This document shows positions 48,927-60,733 of a DNA stretch of 64,000 nt, piece by piece. A program made the translations under genes and the position numbers. The DNA comes from Chelonoidis abingdonii (Eukaryota; Chordata; Testudines; Testudinidae), in NCBI RefSeq assembly GCF_003597395.2, contig NC_133770.1, positions 32,157,418 through 32,221,417 on the forward strand, written 5' to 3'. The first letter of the stretch is position 1, and every line of letters begins with the position of its first letter. Below the pieces are notes generated by a model, which made no database searches, was not told where the DNA came from, and saw only the letters and a program-made list of their open reading frames with translations.

Positions 48927-51908
48927 GACAGACACACACATACACACACATACACAGAACCCAGCTGCAGAGACTGAGACGTAATACAGACAGGCTAAAT
49001 TACAGCAGCAATCAGTAGTGTCTCTATTTGATAAATTATTTCATGCTGTTATTAAATACATAATTTATCATGAAGTCTCCTTTAGTTACCTTTCAAATAC
49101 TATCTGTACCTTTAACTTAATAATTCTTGCACCAACAGCATCCTATGTTTAAAACAAAATAAAACAAATTAGTTATAAATTTCAGTAGAGTTACATTTTG
49201 TGTGATATTGCATTTCTTACCCTGGCTACCAATACATAGACTATTTGCCTAGTTATTGTACTTACCCATAGGTGGCTGTGATTATACTTGCTGTGATTAT
49301 ACATACTTGTATGGCTCTGTATATCTTGACTTTGCTGCTCTTCTGTCTTTACTGTGTCTCTGAAAACTACAAGTTGATTTACAGCACGCATTGAGAAAAT
49401 TGCATCAATAATTTGGCTAGAGAATAGCCACTTCTCATGCTCTTTGTCTGGTAAAACTGCTCTTGGTAAAAACAAAATGCAAGATTGAAATATTTTGTGT
49501 ATATATTTAAAAAATCCCAAACCCTAGAAATTGGAGACTAAGGAGCCATATTCAGCTGTGGTACAACTCCACTTAAATGAATAGGATTGTACCAAAGTTG
49601 AATGTTTACTTCTGAATGTCTGAGGACAAGGGCCCCAATCCTGGTCCTACTGGAAATTCTGCCTGTGATTTAATTATGATCAGAATAAGCTTCAAGAGCA
49701 GAGTTCTTCCCTTTGAAATCTGACAAAAGTTACATAACTGAAATAAATAAACTGAACCCATAAAAAGGAAATTACCCTGTGCCAGAGGCGTGGGGATATA
49801 AAGGTCTGGGAGGCAGAGGTATGTTGGGACTTTCCTGTTGTGAATTCTAACTGCCTTTGTCTCCCTCTTTAACCTTGCCAAATTTCCTCATCTTCTCCCA
49901 ACATGCCCTCTTGATGTGACCACTTCCCTTTGTTAGTTCCTGACCAGGAACCTGCAGGGGAGAGATAAGTCACTCTGAGCATTCAGACTGAGATCAGTTG
50001 AGAGGCAGGGCTGGCAATGCAGTTGCATGGAAAGGGCATGTGAGGCTACTACTGACATTTAAAGGAGAGTCTCATTTAGAACAAGCAGTAGAATGGCTGT
50101 TGCTTTGGGATCCAACAGTCTCTGGTTAGAAGGACAGCTTCTTTACACAGTCATGGCCTTTCTTTTGACAAAGGCCATTTCACCATAAGAATGACACACA
50201 ACTTTTCCAACCCCTTCAACTCAGAATACCCCAAAGAACTTAAATACAACCCTCAAACAAAGCAACCAAAACAAGGCAAACAAACAAAAACTTTCCTAGG
50301 CAGAACATTTACCCTCAACAGGAAGAAGTGTCAGAGATTCCAGGATGTCCACCAGGACTTTGCTATTGCTATTGATTTCATGTGGAAGGTGCTCAGATAC
50401 CATGGTGACAGGCCTTTATAGTAGAATATGAGGGAGGCCAGAACATTGGTTTCATTATGGATTCTCAAGAAACCACTGTATTGTACCTGAAAGAAAGGTT
50501 AATTTTCTGAGTTTGGACATAGGCTCCTCTATGCCTTGTGAATAACCTTCAGATCTTATGAGGATCCTAAGAGCAGATAAAATACATGCAAATAATGACA
50601 TGAGTGATATATAGCAGTTTACAAGCAAAGATTTAATCAAGGACTAGAGAGACTGCTTTGACCACACAGTATAATTACCAGATTATTGGATACCATGGGC
50701 TTGGATTAAATCAACAGAAAAACCTTTATCATTCTTGTAAAATCTTTGGGGCTCTGCAATAGAATTCTTTAAACAAAAGTTCTTCACTATCTTAATGCCA
50801 TGTCCAAAGCAAATCCCCCACTTCAGGTACTGTATAAAGCTTGCATGGCACTAATATTTTACTCTTGCCATTCAACAAGAATAAATTCTTGGAACATCTA
50901 TAGGTAACAAAATTCCTAGTGTAAAGCACCCCAGCAATCTTTGCAAAATCTGTTTTTCTGTTTCATCTTACAAAGATTAAAAATCAATTAATTGTAAAGT
51001 TCCTGTAGAACGTCACATGGAAGTTCCAGACGAGAAAAACAGACTTTCTAAAAAGGAAAAACTCATGTTCCTTTGGGAAGCATTGATTTCGAAAGGGACA
51101 TCTTTCCCCCCCTTCCCCCACTTTACAATCTCTGAATCTAAAATTAGAGAGTTTATAGAGAATAGATAGTCATCAAAGTATCATCTTGGCAGGACTATAA
51201 TTTGTCTGGAGAGCACCACAACCTTGGAGGGGAAGCTAGAACTTCCCCTAGCATTCCATCTACAAGGCAAGTCTGAACATCCATTGTGGTCTAGTTATTT
51301 TATATAATTTCTCAGCACTGGCACCAAGTCAAACATTCCGATGCCTGAGGCTTGATGTACCCCACATGTGAGTGTATGCAAACACATCTGCTTTAGCACA
51401 AAAATTATTCGGGGGAAGAGTTCAGATTCTTAACTTCCTCCCCTTTTACATTATCACTTGAAATTGCGCCAAAGCTGTGACTAAAAGACAAAATAGCTCT
51501 CAGTGATATACCACAGGCACTTCTAGTGGTTCTCTCCTATCTGAACTATGTATTCCTTGTACAATATCACCTCCTCAATTTTACTTCTTGCATGGCCTTC
51601 TGCTGCCTGGCAGCCTGAGTAAAAGATTCTTTTGGCACTATAAGTAAGGAAGTAGTGAATTGGGTTAGTAATCTGGTGGAATTGTAAAAAGGGAGCCTGC
51701 ATATCTCTGCAAAAAACCATAATCACTCAGTGGGCTATTTAATGCATCTGTAGCCTAGACACAGAAATAAAGCAAATGAAGCATATAGAAGTGGATGTTC
51801 CAGCCTCAACTTAAGAGATGAATTCATTTTCCCTTGACACCAACTTCAGCTGAACCTCAACATATTTATAGAATGGTGAAAGGCCTAAAAATAACTTATT
51901 TTCAAAGT
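48927..51908. other. Intergenic, no recognised feature
   Basis: AT-rich unique-looking sequence. The phrase near 49550-49600 (ATTCAGCTGTGGTACAACTC) resembles an old amniote repeat. No protein-like ORF. Confidence 0.5.
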
Positions 51909-51916
51909 GTTCTATG

Positions 51917-52317
51917 CAGGGCTGATGCAAGGAAGTTTCGTGCCCTAGGCAAAACTTCCATCATGTGCCACCCCACCCACCTAGCTACCCCCCCTGCAGC
52001 AGCTAACCACACCCACCACTCCCGCACCCAGGGAGCCCCCCCTGCAGCAGGTATCCCTCCTGCAGCTAACCCCGCCTAGAGAGCCCCCGCCCTGTGGCAG
52101 CTAACCCCATCCGGGGAGCCCCCTCCGCAGAAGCTAACACCACCCTCTCCACTGCAGCTAACCCCGCCCGGGAGCCCCCACCCTGAGGCAGCTAATCCCA
52201 CCCGGGGAGCCTACCCCAGCTCACCTCCACTCCCCACCTGAGCGGGCTTTTAGGTGCCCTCAACCACTAGGTGCCCTAGGCGGCTGCCTAGTTCGCCTAG
52301 TAGTTGCACCGGCCCTG
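51917..52317. mobile_element. hAT-type MITE, duplication GTTCTATG
   Basis: Perfect 8-bp GTTCTATG stands on both sides (51909-51916 and 52318-52325). The ends CAGGGCTGATGCAAGGAAGT and, reverse-complemented, CAGGGCCGGTGCAACTACTA are inverted repeats; both arms carry TGCCCTAGGC. The core is an array of imperfect GCAGCTAACCCC..GGGGAGCCCCC units. Confidence 0.9.
51960..52235. repeat. Imperfect GC-rich tandem repeat inside MITE
   Basis: Six to seven diverged units of about 40 bases built on GCAGCTAACCCCGCCCGGGG and AGCCCCCACCCTG. It accounts for the bulk of the host MITE. Confidence 0.8.
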
Positions 52318-52408
52318 GTTCTATGAACACTAATCTTCCTGACATCCCATAAGGTAGAGTATATATCATCCCTATCTTACAATGGCAGAACAGTTAAGTG
52401 ACTTAGAA

Positions 52409-52716
52409 CAGGGGTAGGCAACCTATGGCAAGTGTGCGAAAGGCGGCACACGAGCTGATTTTTAGTGGCACTCACACTGCCTGAGTCCTGGCCACCAGTC
52501 AGGGGGGCTCTGCATCTTAATTTAATTTTAAATGAATCTTAAACATTTTAAAAACCTTATTTACTTTACATACAACAATAGTTTAATTATATATTATAGA
52601 CTTATAGAAAGGGACCTTCTAAAAAGGTTAAAATGTATTATTGGCACGCGAAATCGTATATTAGAGTGAATAAATGAAGACTCGGCACACCACTTCTGAA
52701 AGATTGCCCACCTCTG
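52409..52716. mobile_element. hAT-type MITE, diverged flanks
   Basis: The left end CAGGGGTAGGCAACCTATGG and the reverse-complemented right end CAGAGGTGGGCAATCTTTCA are inverted repeats. The flanks ACTTAGAA and CTATAGAA agree at five of eight bases, so the duplication is plausible but weak. The interior is AT-rich with paired GGCACAC/GGCACACC motifs. Confidence 0.7.
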
Positions 52717-54840
52717 CTATAGAAAGTCAATCTTATAGCTGTTATTAGAAATAAAGAGTGCCTGGCTTCTAGTCCTGTCCTCAAGAAATGATCTTCAGCT
52801 CAGGTCTTTTCCTTTGCTGGGCAAATTATTGATAAAATATCTGGATTGTTTAGGGGAGGTTTCAGTGTAATTCCTCTCTTTCTCTCTTATTTGGGGTAGA
52901 TTAATTCTTTAAAGAAAAGGCCATCTCCTTGCAAGTCTAACTAAATGGTGATGTGTATGTATTCAAAAAAATGTAACGATTGCTCAGCAGTCTTGTCAGA
53001 AGTAACAACTTGGTCACTGCAACAATATGGTTGCTTTGTGACTTACTCATAGCGCTGTGGGGCATATATTTTTCTCCCTCAGCACTCCTGATGACAACTG
53101 CCTTTGGCTCTATGCATACAAAACTTGTTTACAAGTCAGCCATTCAGATGACTGGAATCCAGCAGAAGTGTACAGAAAATAATCCCTTTTTTAAAAAATG
53201 TGCATGTTTCAAAGCAAGTGTACACTAGCAAGTGTACACTATTTATTGCTTAAACTTTACTTTCAGGAATTCAGAGGTGGTTATTTGGTAATCCACCCTG
53301 TTTTTCCAGCAGATGGCAATAACCTATAATGGGTGAGCAGGATGAATGGAATGTACACAGGACTGTATAGGGTGTGAACATTAATGGGACCATAAGCTTC
53401 CAGTGCAGCAATAAGAAAAAAATTATGAGTCCTGAGAGAGAGTGAGCGAGCTAATAAATAATAGATGGCTAAAATCTAGCCAGCTAGAAAGTGTATACAC
53501 AGAAGAGGGAGAGAGTGTATAATTCATCTATAATTGCTTAGAGGGGATTTTAAATAAGGATGAGAAAGATAAAATGCTTGTTCCCTTCATTGGTTTTTAA
53601 AGTGTAACTGAGCTAGGAGTGTGCTATGTGTTCAAACGATTAGCTAGGAAGCTGCAGAAATGTAGGCTGAAAAATAATCTTTTTATCATTAACATTAATG
53701 GAGGATAACAATTGTTCCATACTGAAAGACCATGCTGCAGTGTTGGAGATGAATAGGATTCATGGAGATGCCACAAACATAGGAAAAAGATGGGAGCAGG
53801 GTCAAAGGAAATCAACAGCACGCTTTAGAAATATTTTATATATTCTGTGGGCAACAAGGCTATTAGGTATGTTACAGAACTAGGAGATGACAGGATTTGA
53901 TGCTACTCTCTTCCCCACAAATCGTTTCCTGATCACCACCAAGATATTGGCTCCTATTTGTATTATTTCTTTTGCCAGAAGAATGCTACTGTTTCTACTA
54001 AGCCATCTGCAGTATGCACCTGATATTGCTCAGGTATGTCCCAGAATCCTTTGCACCAACAGCTGTGGTGCTTTAAATCAGGTGATATGGCTGATTATAC
54101 AAAGGACTCTGAACCATATCTGAGACCCAAAGAGGGTTATTACATATGATGCTGCAGAAGCCAAGTGGAAACCATGTGAGTAGAAGTTTCAGTTAAGAAG
54201 CTTGGTTTAGTTCTAGCTTACCATGAGTGACCCCAAGCCTGTTACTATCTTGCAAACCGCTATTTCACCACTCTGTGGGGAGGAAGAATTTTATAAAGGA
54301 TTTTATATCTTTTAGTCCATTGTTAATCTTCTGTTTGCAAGTAACAATCTAAGTTAATCAGTATTTATCTGATTTTGGATTTTGCCCTATGAAATGGAAA
54401 TCTAGTTAACTTGCTTATTACACAAATAGTACCTGGAACAAACAGTAGATCCAGTGAAAATAGTACTAAACCTTTATAATAAATATTCCTCAGGAGCCAA
54501 GCATTTGGAGTGTTATAAAGTGATGATAATAATCAATAATAAACACATTTAATAATGAATGTGTAACCTGCTTGTGTCATAGGTCAAAGCCTCATAATGG
54601 TGTCAGAGACAGCACATAAGAACTACCACTGCCAGTCCAGGAACCTCTCTTTGACAGTAGTAAGTACCAGGTCCTTCAGAGGAACAAACCCCAAGTAAGC
54701 AGTTACGGGATAAAATGCTCCAGGGAAAGTTTCTTCCTAATCACCAGTAGCTATAGGTTAGTTTATGTCATGAAGCTTGAGGGTTTATATCCCTTCCAAA
54801 GATCATGCTTATTTTTTAAAAATATTTATTATAATAACTG
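52717..54840. other. Intergenic, no recognised feature
   Basis: No gene or transposon ends. An exact 14-bp tandem GCAAGTGTACACTA occurs twice at 53214-53241. Confidence 0.5.
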
Positions 54841-55290
54841 GGGATATTGTTGTTATCCATATAAAGGTCTAACCCTTTTCTGGATGCTAAACTCTTGGCT
54901 TCAGTGATATTTTGTAGAAATGAGTTCCACGGTGCAGGCGGCTCCAGGCCCCAGCACACCAAGCGCTTGCTTAGGGCAGCATGCCACGTGGGGCGCTCTG
55001 CCGGTCGCTCTGGTGGACCTCCCGCAGGTGTGCTTGGGGCGGTGAAATGTCTAGAGCCGCCCCCGCCACGGTGTAACTGCATGGTGTGAAAAAGTATTTC
55101 CTTTCATCAATTTATAATTTGCCCCTTTTCAATATAATTGAATGTTCCATTGTTCTTGACTTATGAGACAAAGGAAATAGAAGTTCCTGATGTGCTTTTC
55201 GTTTATGATTCATTATTTTGTATACTTCATATGCATCTCATCTGTAAGGCAAACAATGCAAATCTTTTAAATCTCTCTTCAAATGGCAAA
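54841..55290 (+). repeat. Old LINE-like 3' UTR fragment, interrupted by a MITE
   Basis: Left part: TAACCCTTTTCTGGATGCTA, GATATTTTGTAGAAATGAGT. Right part after the MITE: GTGAAAAAGTATTTCCTTTC, ATTTGCCCCTTTTCAATATA, GTTCTTGACTTATGAGACAA. This order resembles an ancient vertebrate LINE (L3/CR1-type) 3' region that I recall only loosely. Confidence 0.35.
54935..55065. mobile_element. hAT-type MITE, duplication CCACGGTG
   Basis: Perfect 8-bp CCACGGTG stands on both sides (54927-54934 and 55066-55073). The ends CAGGCGGCTCCAGGCC and reverse-complemented CGGGGGCGGCTCTAGACA are inverted repeats of the same family as 25644 and 63500. 131 bp, GC-rich, no coding capacity. Confidence 0.88.
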
Positions 55291-57118
55291 GGCAAAAATC
55301 CGTGGGAATAAGCGGTAATACCCATTCTTCTATGAAGCAACCTATATAAACCATTGTTGAAAGGGTACTTCCTAATTTCTAAACCTGTCTGCACCCCCTT
55401 CCCCAGAAAAGCTAATCAAGATGGCTTAGAAAAATAGCAGTTTCTGGGACCATGTAACTAAGTGGGATCTTAATAATAAAAGTAACAACAATTATAGTAG
55501 GTTCATTGGCACATGAGCCCTATGTCAGAAAAAGTATTACAATTTTTTGTTACTGTTACCCACTGCCGTGGCAACAGACCTATTTTAACTCTTTTATTTA
55601 TATCAGAGCTCCTTAGTATCCACAGCAGCAACTGGTTTTATAAAAACATCAGATGACTATTGTGATCAGCACCTCATGAGATTCCTTCAATACAGCATGT
55701 GATCAAGACTTCTGGATCTTGTACACTGCTATAGTGCTAGGTTTGGCTTATTATGAAGCTGATACAATGAGATGATGACTCACCTGTTGCTCAGTGCCAC
55801 GGATACTGACAAAGAAAACTGGTGTTTGGAATGGCCTGTTTAAAATATATTATCTTGTGTTTTATTTTCTGGTGTGGAAAACAAAACAGCCATAGGCAAC
55901 ATTTTAAATATTTAATGTAAAGTGTTAGTTTAATAACTTGAGAGGTCTCTGGTGACTGAATAATAAAGAGATCCTGGTCTAATAAACACCTATCCTTTTG
56001 GCTTTGGAGTTTATCAGCCCTAGGATATGGTCATCATCTTGTAAACAGGAAGCACCGTCAATGCATTGTTATAGCAATTATATTATACGTACCTAAAATA
56101 TCTACTCACATATGTATGTGGTTTAGCATTATATGCTTCCATCCTGACTCAGCTTCATTTCTGCCTAGCTGAGACACCTCCCTTTTAGGGCATGGAATCC
56201 TAATGAACCCCAACAGCTTCCTGCACAGTTGGATTCTGGCCTGGCCCTGGCTGTTAGGACAGCAATTTTCCTTGGCATCTGTGTGTAGGAATAGGTTTTT
56301 AATTCCAATAATGCAAAACACAGGGTAGGTCCATATAGCCTATCCTACTATCATGAGATAGTATTGCACAAAACTTCCTGTTTATAGATGAAACAGTTTG
56401 CATTAGAACTGGTTGGGGAAAAATAATAAATCAAAATTTTGGACTTGTTTACATCTCAGAGGGTTTAAAGTGGACTAATTTTTCAAAAATTTCCATTAAT
56501 TTTTTTTATCAATGTTTTTATAAAAAAATGGAAACAGTTATTGAACTGTTTTGTTTGTTAAAATCATGCATTCTGGTAAATGAAAAATTCTCATAACCTG
56601 CAATGATGATTTTGATAACAAGTGACTGGGTCTTGGAATTGACCCAATAGTAGAGAGAGACAGGTAAGGAGCCTTTATGAACATATTATGAAATGCCAGC
56701 ATAGTTCTTCAGTGAGGTTTAGGGAGTTGCGGTGAAGAAGCAATGCAACTGCTACTAGCCAGCACAATCTTTCTCTCAACCAGGCAATGGAGCAGTGAGA
56801 AAGTTCAGCCAATCACATGCTATAACTTGCTGAACGTTCTCAAGTCCTCAATGTGTTATGCAGGCCAACACCCACATCAATTTCGCCAAGACACTGTAGC
56901 TTCCCATTTTTTTCTAACTATAAACTGATGTTGTTATAAATCAAAATAAAGAGGAATAAATATCAGCCAGATTCATTTCAACCTTATTTTTAAGTAATTT
57001 GCTTTCTAGCTTAGAAAATGAATGCCATATTTCTGACTACAGCCATCTGAGAAAACAGAAGTGGTGATGGCACTGCTGCTAGACCCACCCTGCTACAATG
57101 AATATATTCCCCTAGAAC
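55291..57118. other. Intergenic, no recognised feature
   Basis: AT-rich unique-looking sequence with no gene or clear transposon ends. Confidence 0.5.
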
Positions 57119-58018
57119 CGTGGTTCCCAAACTTTAACAACCCTTGAACCCGTTTCACTAAAATCTCAAGTCTCATGAACCCCATCCTAAAAATGAATAT
57201 TTCCAGTGATTTTTTCCCTTACCTCAGCAAAAATTATAAAAGCAGTGATCTTGGAAATATAAAATTTGTTTTTATGACATGCTTATTACAAACTATTTAT
57301 TAATTATTATTTATCATTACAGTATTTTTATTACATTATGAAAATGGCAATACTCTTCCAAGATCTCACTTTTGTAGCTTGTATCACTTTTGATTAAGCC
57401 TGTTGTAAAACAAAGCTCATATCAGAGGCAGCAGTAGAGGGGATCTGAGGGGCACCACCAGAAAAATGGGGAGGCCCATGGGAAAAAAGGGGAGGGACCT
57501 GCGGGGTGGGAGGGGCGGTGTGCTGACGTGGGGGCGGCACATGATCCTCGTTTCCCCCCCCACACCCCATACTGGTGCCTCTGGCTCCTATGGTTCATCA
57601 AGGAGTATCAGATGTGAAACAGCATGAAGATATTTAAGGGCCAACTCAAAGAGTTCCTCCTCAGGTCTTGAGCAGTCCAGGCAAACAATGCATGTTACAA
57701 CAAAGCTTAAACTTGTTCTTCATAATAATTTTAAAAACAACACTAGGTGCCTATTTAATTTTAAAAACAGCAAAAAATATCCACCTCCCTTTCTATTTCA
57801 TAAAAGGAGTCCTGAAGTTTAAATCTCCTCAGTGTGATAGATATGCTTGCTTTGATCTGCTTACTCTTGGAAGTCCTCAAGGCTCTGGGCTGCTGGGTCC
57901 GTGCTGCCAGGGGTCCCTAGGGACAGCTCTGTCCGCCATTAGGGAATTTTTTCCTAAGAACCCCCTGTAACATTTCATGAACCCCCAGGGGTTCACGAAC
58001 CCAGTTTGGGAACCACTG
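57119..58018. mobile_element. hAT-type non-autonomous element, reverse copy of 39913 family
   Basis: The ends CGTGGTTCCCAAAC and GTTTGGGAACCACTG are inverted repeats. The interior matches the element at 39913-40653 in reverse orientation over almost its full length (for example AAGATCTCACTTTTGTAGCT and GGAGTATCAGATGTGAAACA). A smaller MITE at 57423-57583 interrupts it. No convincing duplication at its own flanks. Confidence 0.8.
57423..57583. mobile_element. hAT-type MITE nested in the 57119 element, duplication GCTCMTAT
   Basis: GCTCATAT (57415-57422) and GCTCCTAT (57584-57591) flank inverted ends CAGAGGCAGCAGTAGAGG and CAGAGGCACCAGTATGGG. The sister element at 39913 lacks this insert and reads straight through, which confirms the limits. 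161 bp, G-rich on the + strand in its left and middle parts. Confidence 0.85.
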
Positions 58019-58430
58019 CACCAGAGCGAAGGAGTGAGGCATTTTCCTCTCTTTTTTTTCTATGCAGGGAAGAACAAATAAACAAACAGAATTGCAATTG
58101 TAAGCAGGGTCTGAATGAGCTCTCCCCTGATATCTAGTGACGAGCTGGGGGGCAACATTTCAGGAGCAGACTATATTTGCATAAACACATTTACTCTGCC
58201 TAGGTATTCAACAGACAGAGCTGGTTTGCCGTGATCAATTTTGGCTGGTGCTGGTTACAAATCACTTTAGTATTGAATGCAGGGGTAAAGAAATATTGTT
58301 ATTCTTATTGCATGTGTAAAGGGCAACAGAACTGTACTTAGCAAGTCCCTCAGTTGAACTGCATTTGCTAAGCAGGGATAGAGATGCCAAATCCCAGTGA
58401 AAGATGAGAGGTGTTATGGGCTTTGCCCAA

Positions 58431-59066
58431 GGAGTCTATGTACACACTACAGCTTAAGTTGGTATATGTTATGTTGCTCAGAGGTGTGAATAAGCCACCG
58501 CCCTGAGTGATGTAAGTTACACCGACCTAAGTGCCTGTGTGGACAGTGCTATGTCAGCAGGAGAGTTTCTCCCGCCATTAGCTACCGCTGCTCGCGGGGG
58601 CTGGAGTAATTAAGTTGGCAGGAGAGCTCTGTCCCATCAGTTTAGAGCAGTGCTTCTCAACCAGAGGTCTGGGGCAGCATTCAGGGGGGCTGCCAAGCAG
58701 CGCCAGCATTAGATTTCCTGGGACCCAGGGCAGAAAGCTGAAGCTCCACCACATGGGGCTGAAGCTCAGGGCCCTGAGCTGCATCACGCAGGGCTGAAGC
58801 TGAAGCCTGACCAACTTCGCTTTTTGGGGTCCCGGGAGGCAGTTTCCCTGCGTGCTATCCCCTAATGCTGGCCCTAGGTTTTATATGCAGAAAAACAATT
58901 GTTGTAGCAGAGATGGGTCATGGAGTTTTTACAGAATGTTGTGGAGGCCTCAGAGAGAAAAAGGTTGAGAACCCCTGGCTTAGAGTATCTGCACTAGCAG
59001 CACTACAGCAGTACAATTGCACTGGTGCAGCTGCATTGCTGCAAGCTCTGTAATATAGCCATAGCC
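58431..59066. mobile_element. Harbinger-like MITE, interrupted
   Basis: The left arm (GGAGTCTATGTACACACTAC, GATGTAAGTTACACCGACCT, GCTCGCGGGGGCTGG) matches the fragment at 45922. The right end, reverse-complemented, reads GGGCTATGGCTATATTACAG. A hAT-type element at 58648-58977 splits it. Confidence 0.65.
58648..58977. mobile_element. hAT-type MITE nested in Harbinger MITE, duplication GYTTAGAG
   Basis: GTTTAGAG (58640-58647) and GCTTAGAG (58978-58985) flank inverted ends CAGTGCTTCTCAACCAGAGG and CAGGGGTTCTCAACCTTTTT. The interior is GC-rich with GGGCTGAAGCT repeats. No transposase. Confidence 0.88.
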
Positions 59067-59180
59067 CTAGACATCCTTTGACTATCCCCCTCTCCACTGT
59101 AAAGCTGGAGTAGATTAGGCTCAGCTGAGAGTCTTTTGTTCTGTTAAGTGATCACTAGAGCTGAAATCACTGAAACCAAG

Positions 59181-59433
59181 GGATAGTCTACACTGGCAAT
59201 GTTAAAGCACTGCCATGGCGCTTTAACCTGGCTTGTGTAGTCATGGCAGAGCGCTGGGAGAGCCAGCGCTCTAAAAAAAACCCACCTCCAGGAGGGGCCT
59301 AGCTCCCAGCACTGGTGCACTGTCTACACTGGGGCTTTACAGTACTGAAACTTGCTGGGCTCAGGGATGTGTTTTTTCACACCCCCAAGCGAAAAAGTTG
59401 CAGTGCTGTAAAGTGCAAATGTAAACAAGTCCC
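59181..59433. mobile_element. Harbinger-like MITE, duplication AAG
   Basis: AAG stands on both sides (59178-59180 and 59434-59436). The left end GGATAGTCTACACTGGCAAT and the reverse-complemented right end GGGACTTGTTTACATTTGCA are diverged inverted repeats with TTAAAGCACTG and TTACAGCACTG inside the arms. 253 bp, no coding capacity. Confidence 0.65.
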
Positions 59434-59436
59434 AAG

Positions 59437-60567
59437 TCTAGTGCTAAACCTTAGGTCTGCTGTGGGACAGTGTTTCAGTGAAAGAGACTGTGGTGAGGTT
59501 TCACTAACTGCTGAAAACACTGAGAGCTGGGTTAATTAAGTGATGATGGGATCTCTACATTAGCAGAGAAAGTGACAGCACAGCAACGGATGGTGGTGGA
59601 CTGATGCAGAGTGAACAGTGACAACCGTGATGCTGTGGCAGCAACAGCTGAGGCATTGCTCGATGCCACTGCCTTCCATCATCCCTTTGGGTGAGAGGTG
59701 AATGTAACTCTGAACTGTGGGTCTTTGCTGACCAAGGACAGCAACAGTCAGTGGAGACAGTGGAGGGGAGAGGGGAGTGGTTTGTTAAAGGAACACTTGT
59801 TTGTCAGTCTTTCACACCCCAACGTGAGAAATTGAGGCAAAGGACACTGCCCAAGCTACTCTGGGGTGGATGTTTGACTTATGATTGCACGTTTTTGAAG
59901 GTGGTTGTGGTGTTTTCCCAAACTAATGCTTAGTTCCTGTTCCTTTTTTAAAATAATGATCTTTTCTTATAAACAGACTCAGTGCTTGCCAGCGGGGAAG
60001 TATTGCCTCTTGCAGACTCCCAGGGGTGATGTTAAATTTCCCCAGATTACTGGATGGGGGCTCAAATCGATTCTATGTAAGAAGAACCTCTAGATATTAA
60101 ACCTGGCCTGTACTGCTGCCGATTTTATCTGACAGAAGGGTTACATAACCAGGGAAACTAGCAGAGAAAGTGACAATGAAGTAAACAATAAGGCAAACCT
60201 GACAATGGCAAGCAGTGACCAGACAGCCTTCTTAAATCAAAGTATAATTTATTTAGAACAAAAGATTTCAGAGAAAAAGTATCTTAAAAACAGTAAAACA
60301 CATTACACGCATGTTTAGCTATCTTCCTCATGGGATCCTAGAAGGGCTTACTCCCTATAAACTCTTCCACAGAGCCTCTCTCTGATAGATCTCACTGATG
60401 CTCTCTGGCCAGCCCTGGTGACTCCCCCTCCTTCTCTCCCTTGGCAGGGATAAAGATACTTTTTAATTGTTTATAGCCCTTTTGTTATTTAGCCTCTCAG
60501 GCTGACAAAACAACTGTGTCACTTCAACTTAGAGCTTAAAAGGATGCACTTGTCTTTCAAGAGTGTG
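59437..60567. other. Intergenic, no recognised feature
   Basis: No gene or transposon ends. ORFs at 59691-59933 and 59905-60093 have no domain. Confidence 0.5.
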
Positions 60568-60725
60568 CAGGGCCGCCCAGAGGGGGGCAAATGGGGCAAT
60601 TTACCCCGGGCCCTGCAGGGGCCCCCACAAGAATATAGTATTCTATAGTATTGCAACTTTTTTTTATGGAAGGGGCCCCCAAAATTGCTTTGCCCCAGGT
60701 CCCCTGAATCCTCTGGGCGGCCCTG
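60568..60725. mobile_element. hAT-type MITE, duplication AGAGTGTG
   Basis: Perfect 8-bp AGAGTGTG stands on both sides (60560-60567 and 60726-60733). The ends CAGGGCCGCCCAGAGG are identical over 16 bases in inverted orientation. It is the sibling of 37281-37449 in reverse orientation. The 117-codon ORF across it is an artefact. Confidence 0.92.
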
Positions 60726-60733
60726 AGAGTGTG

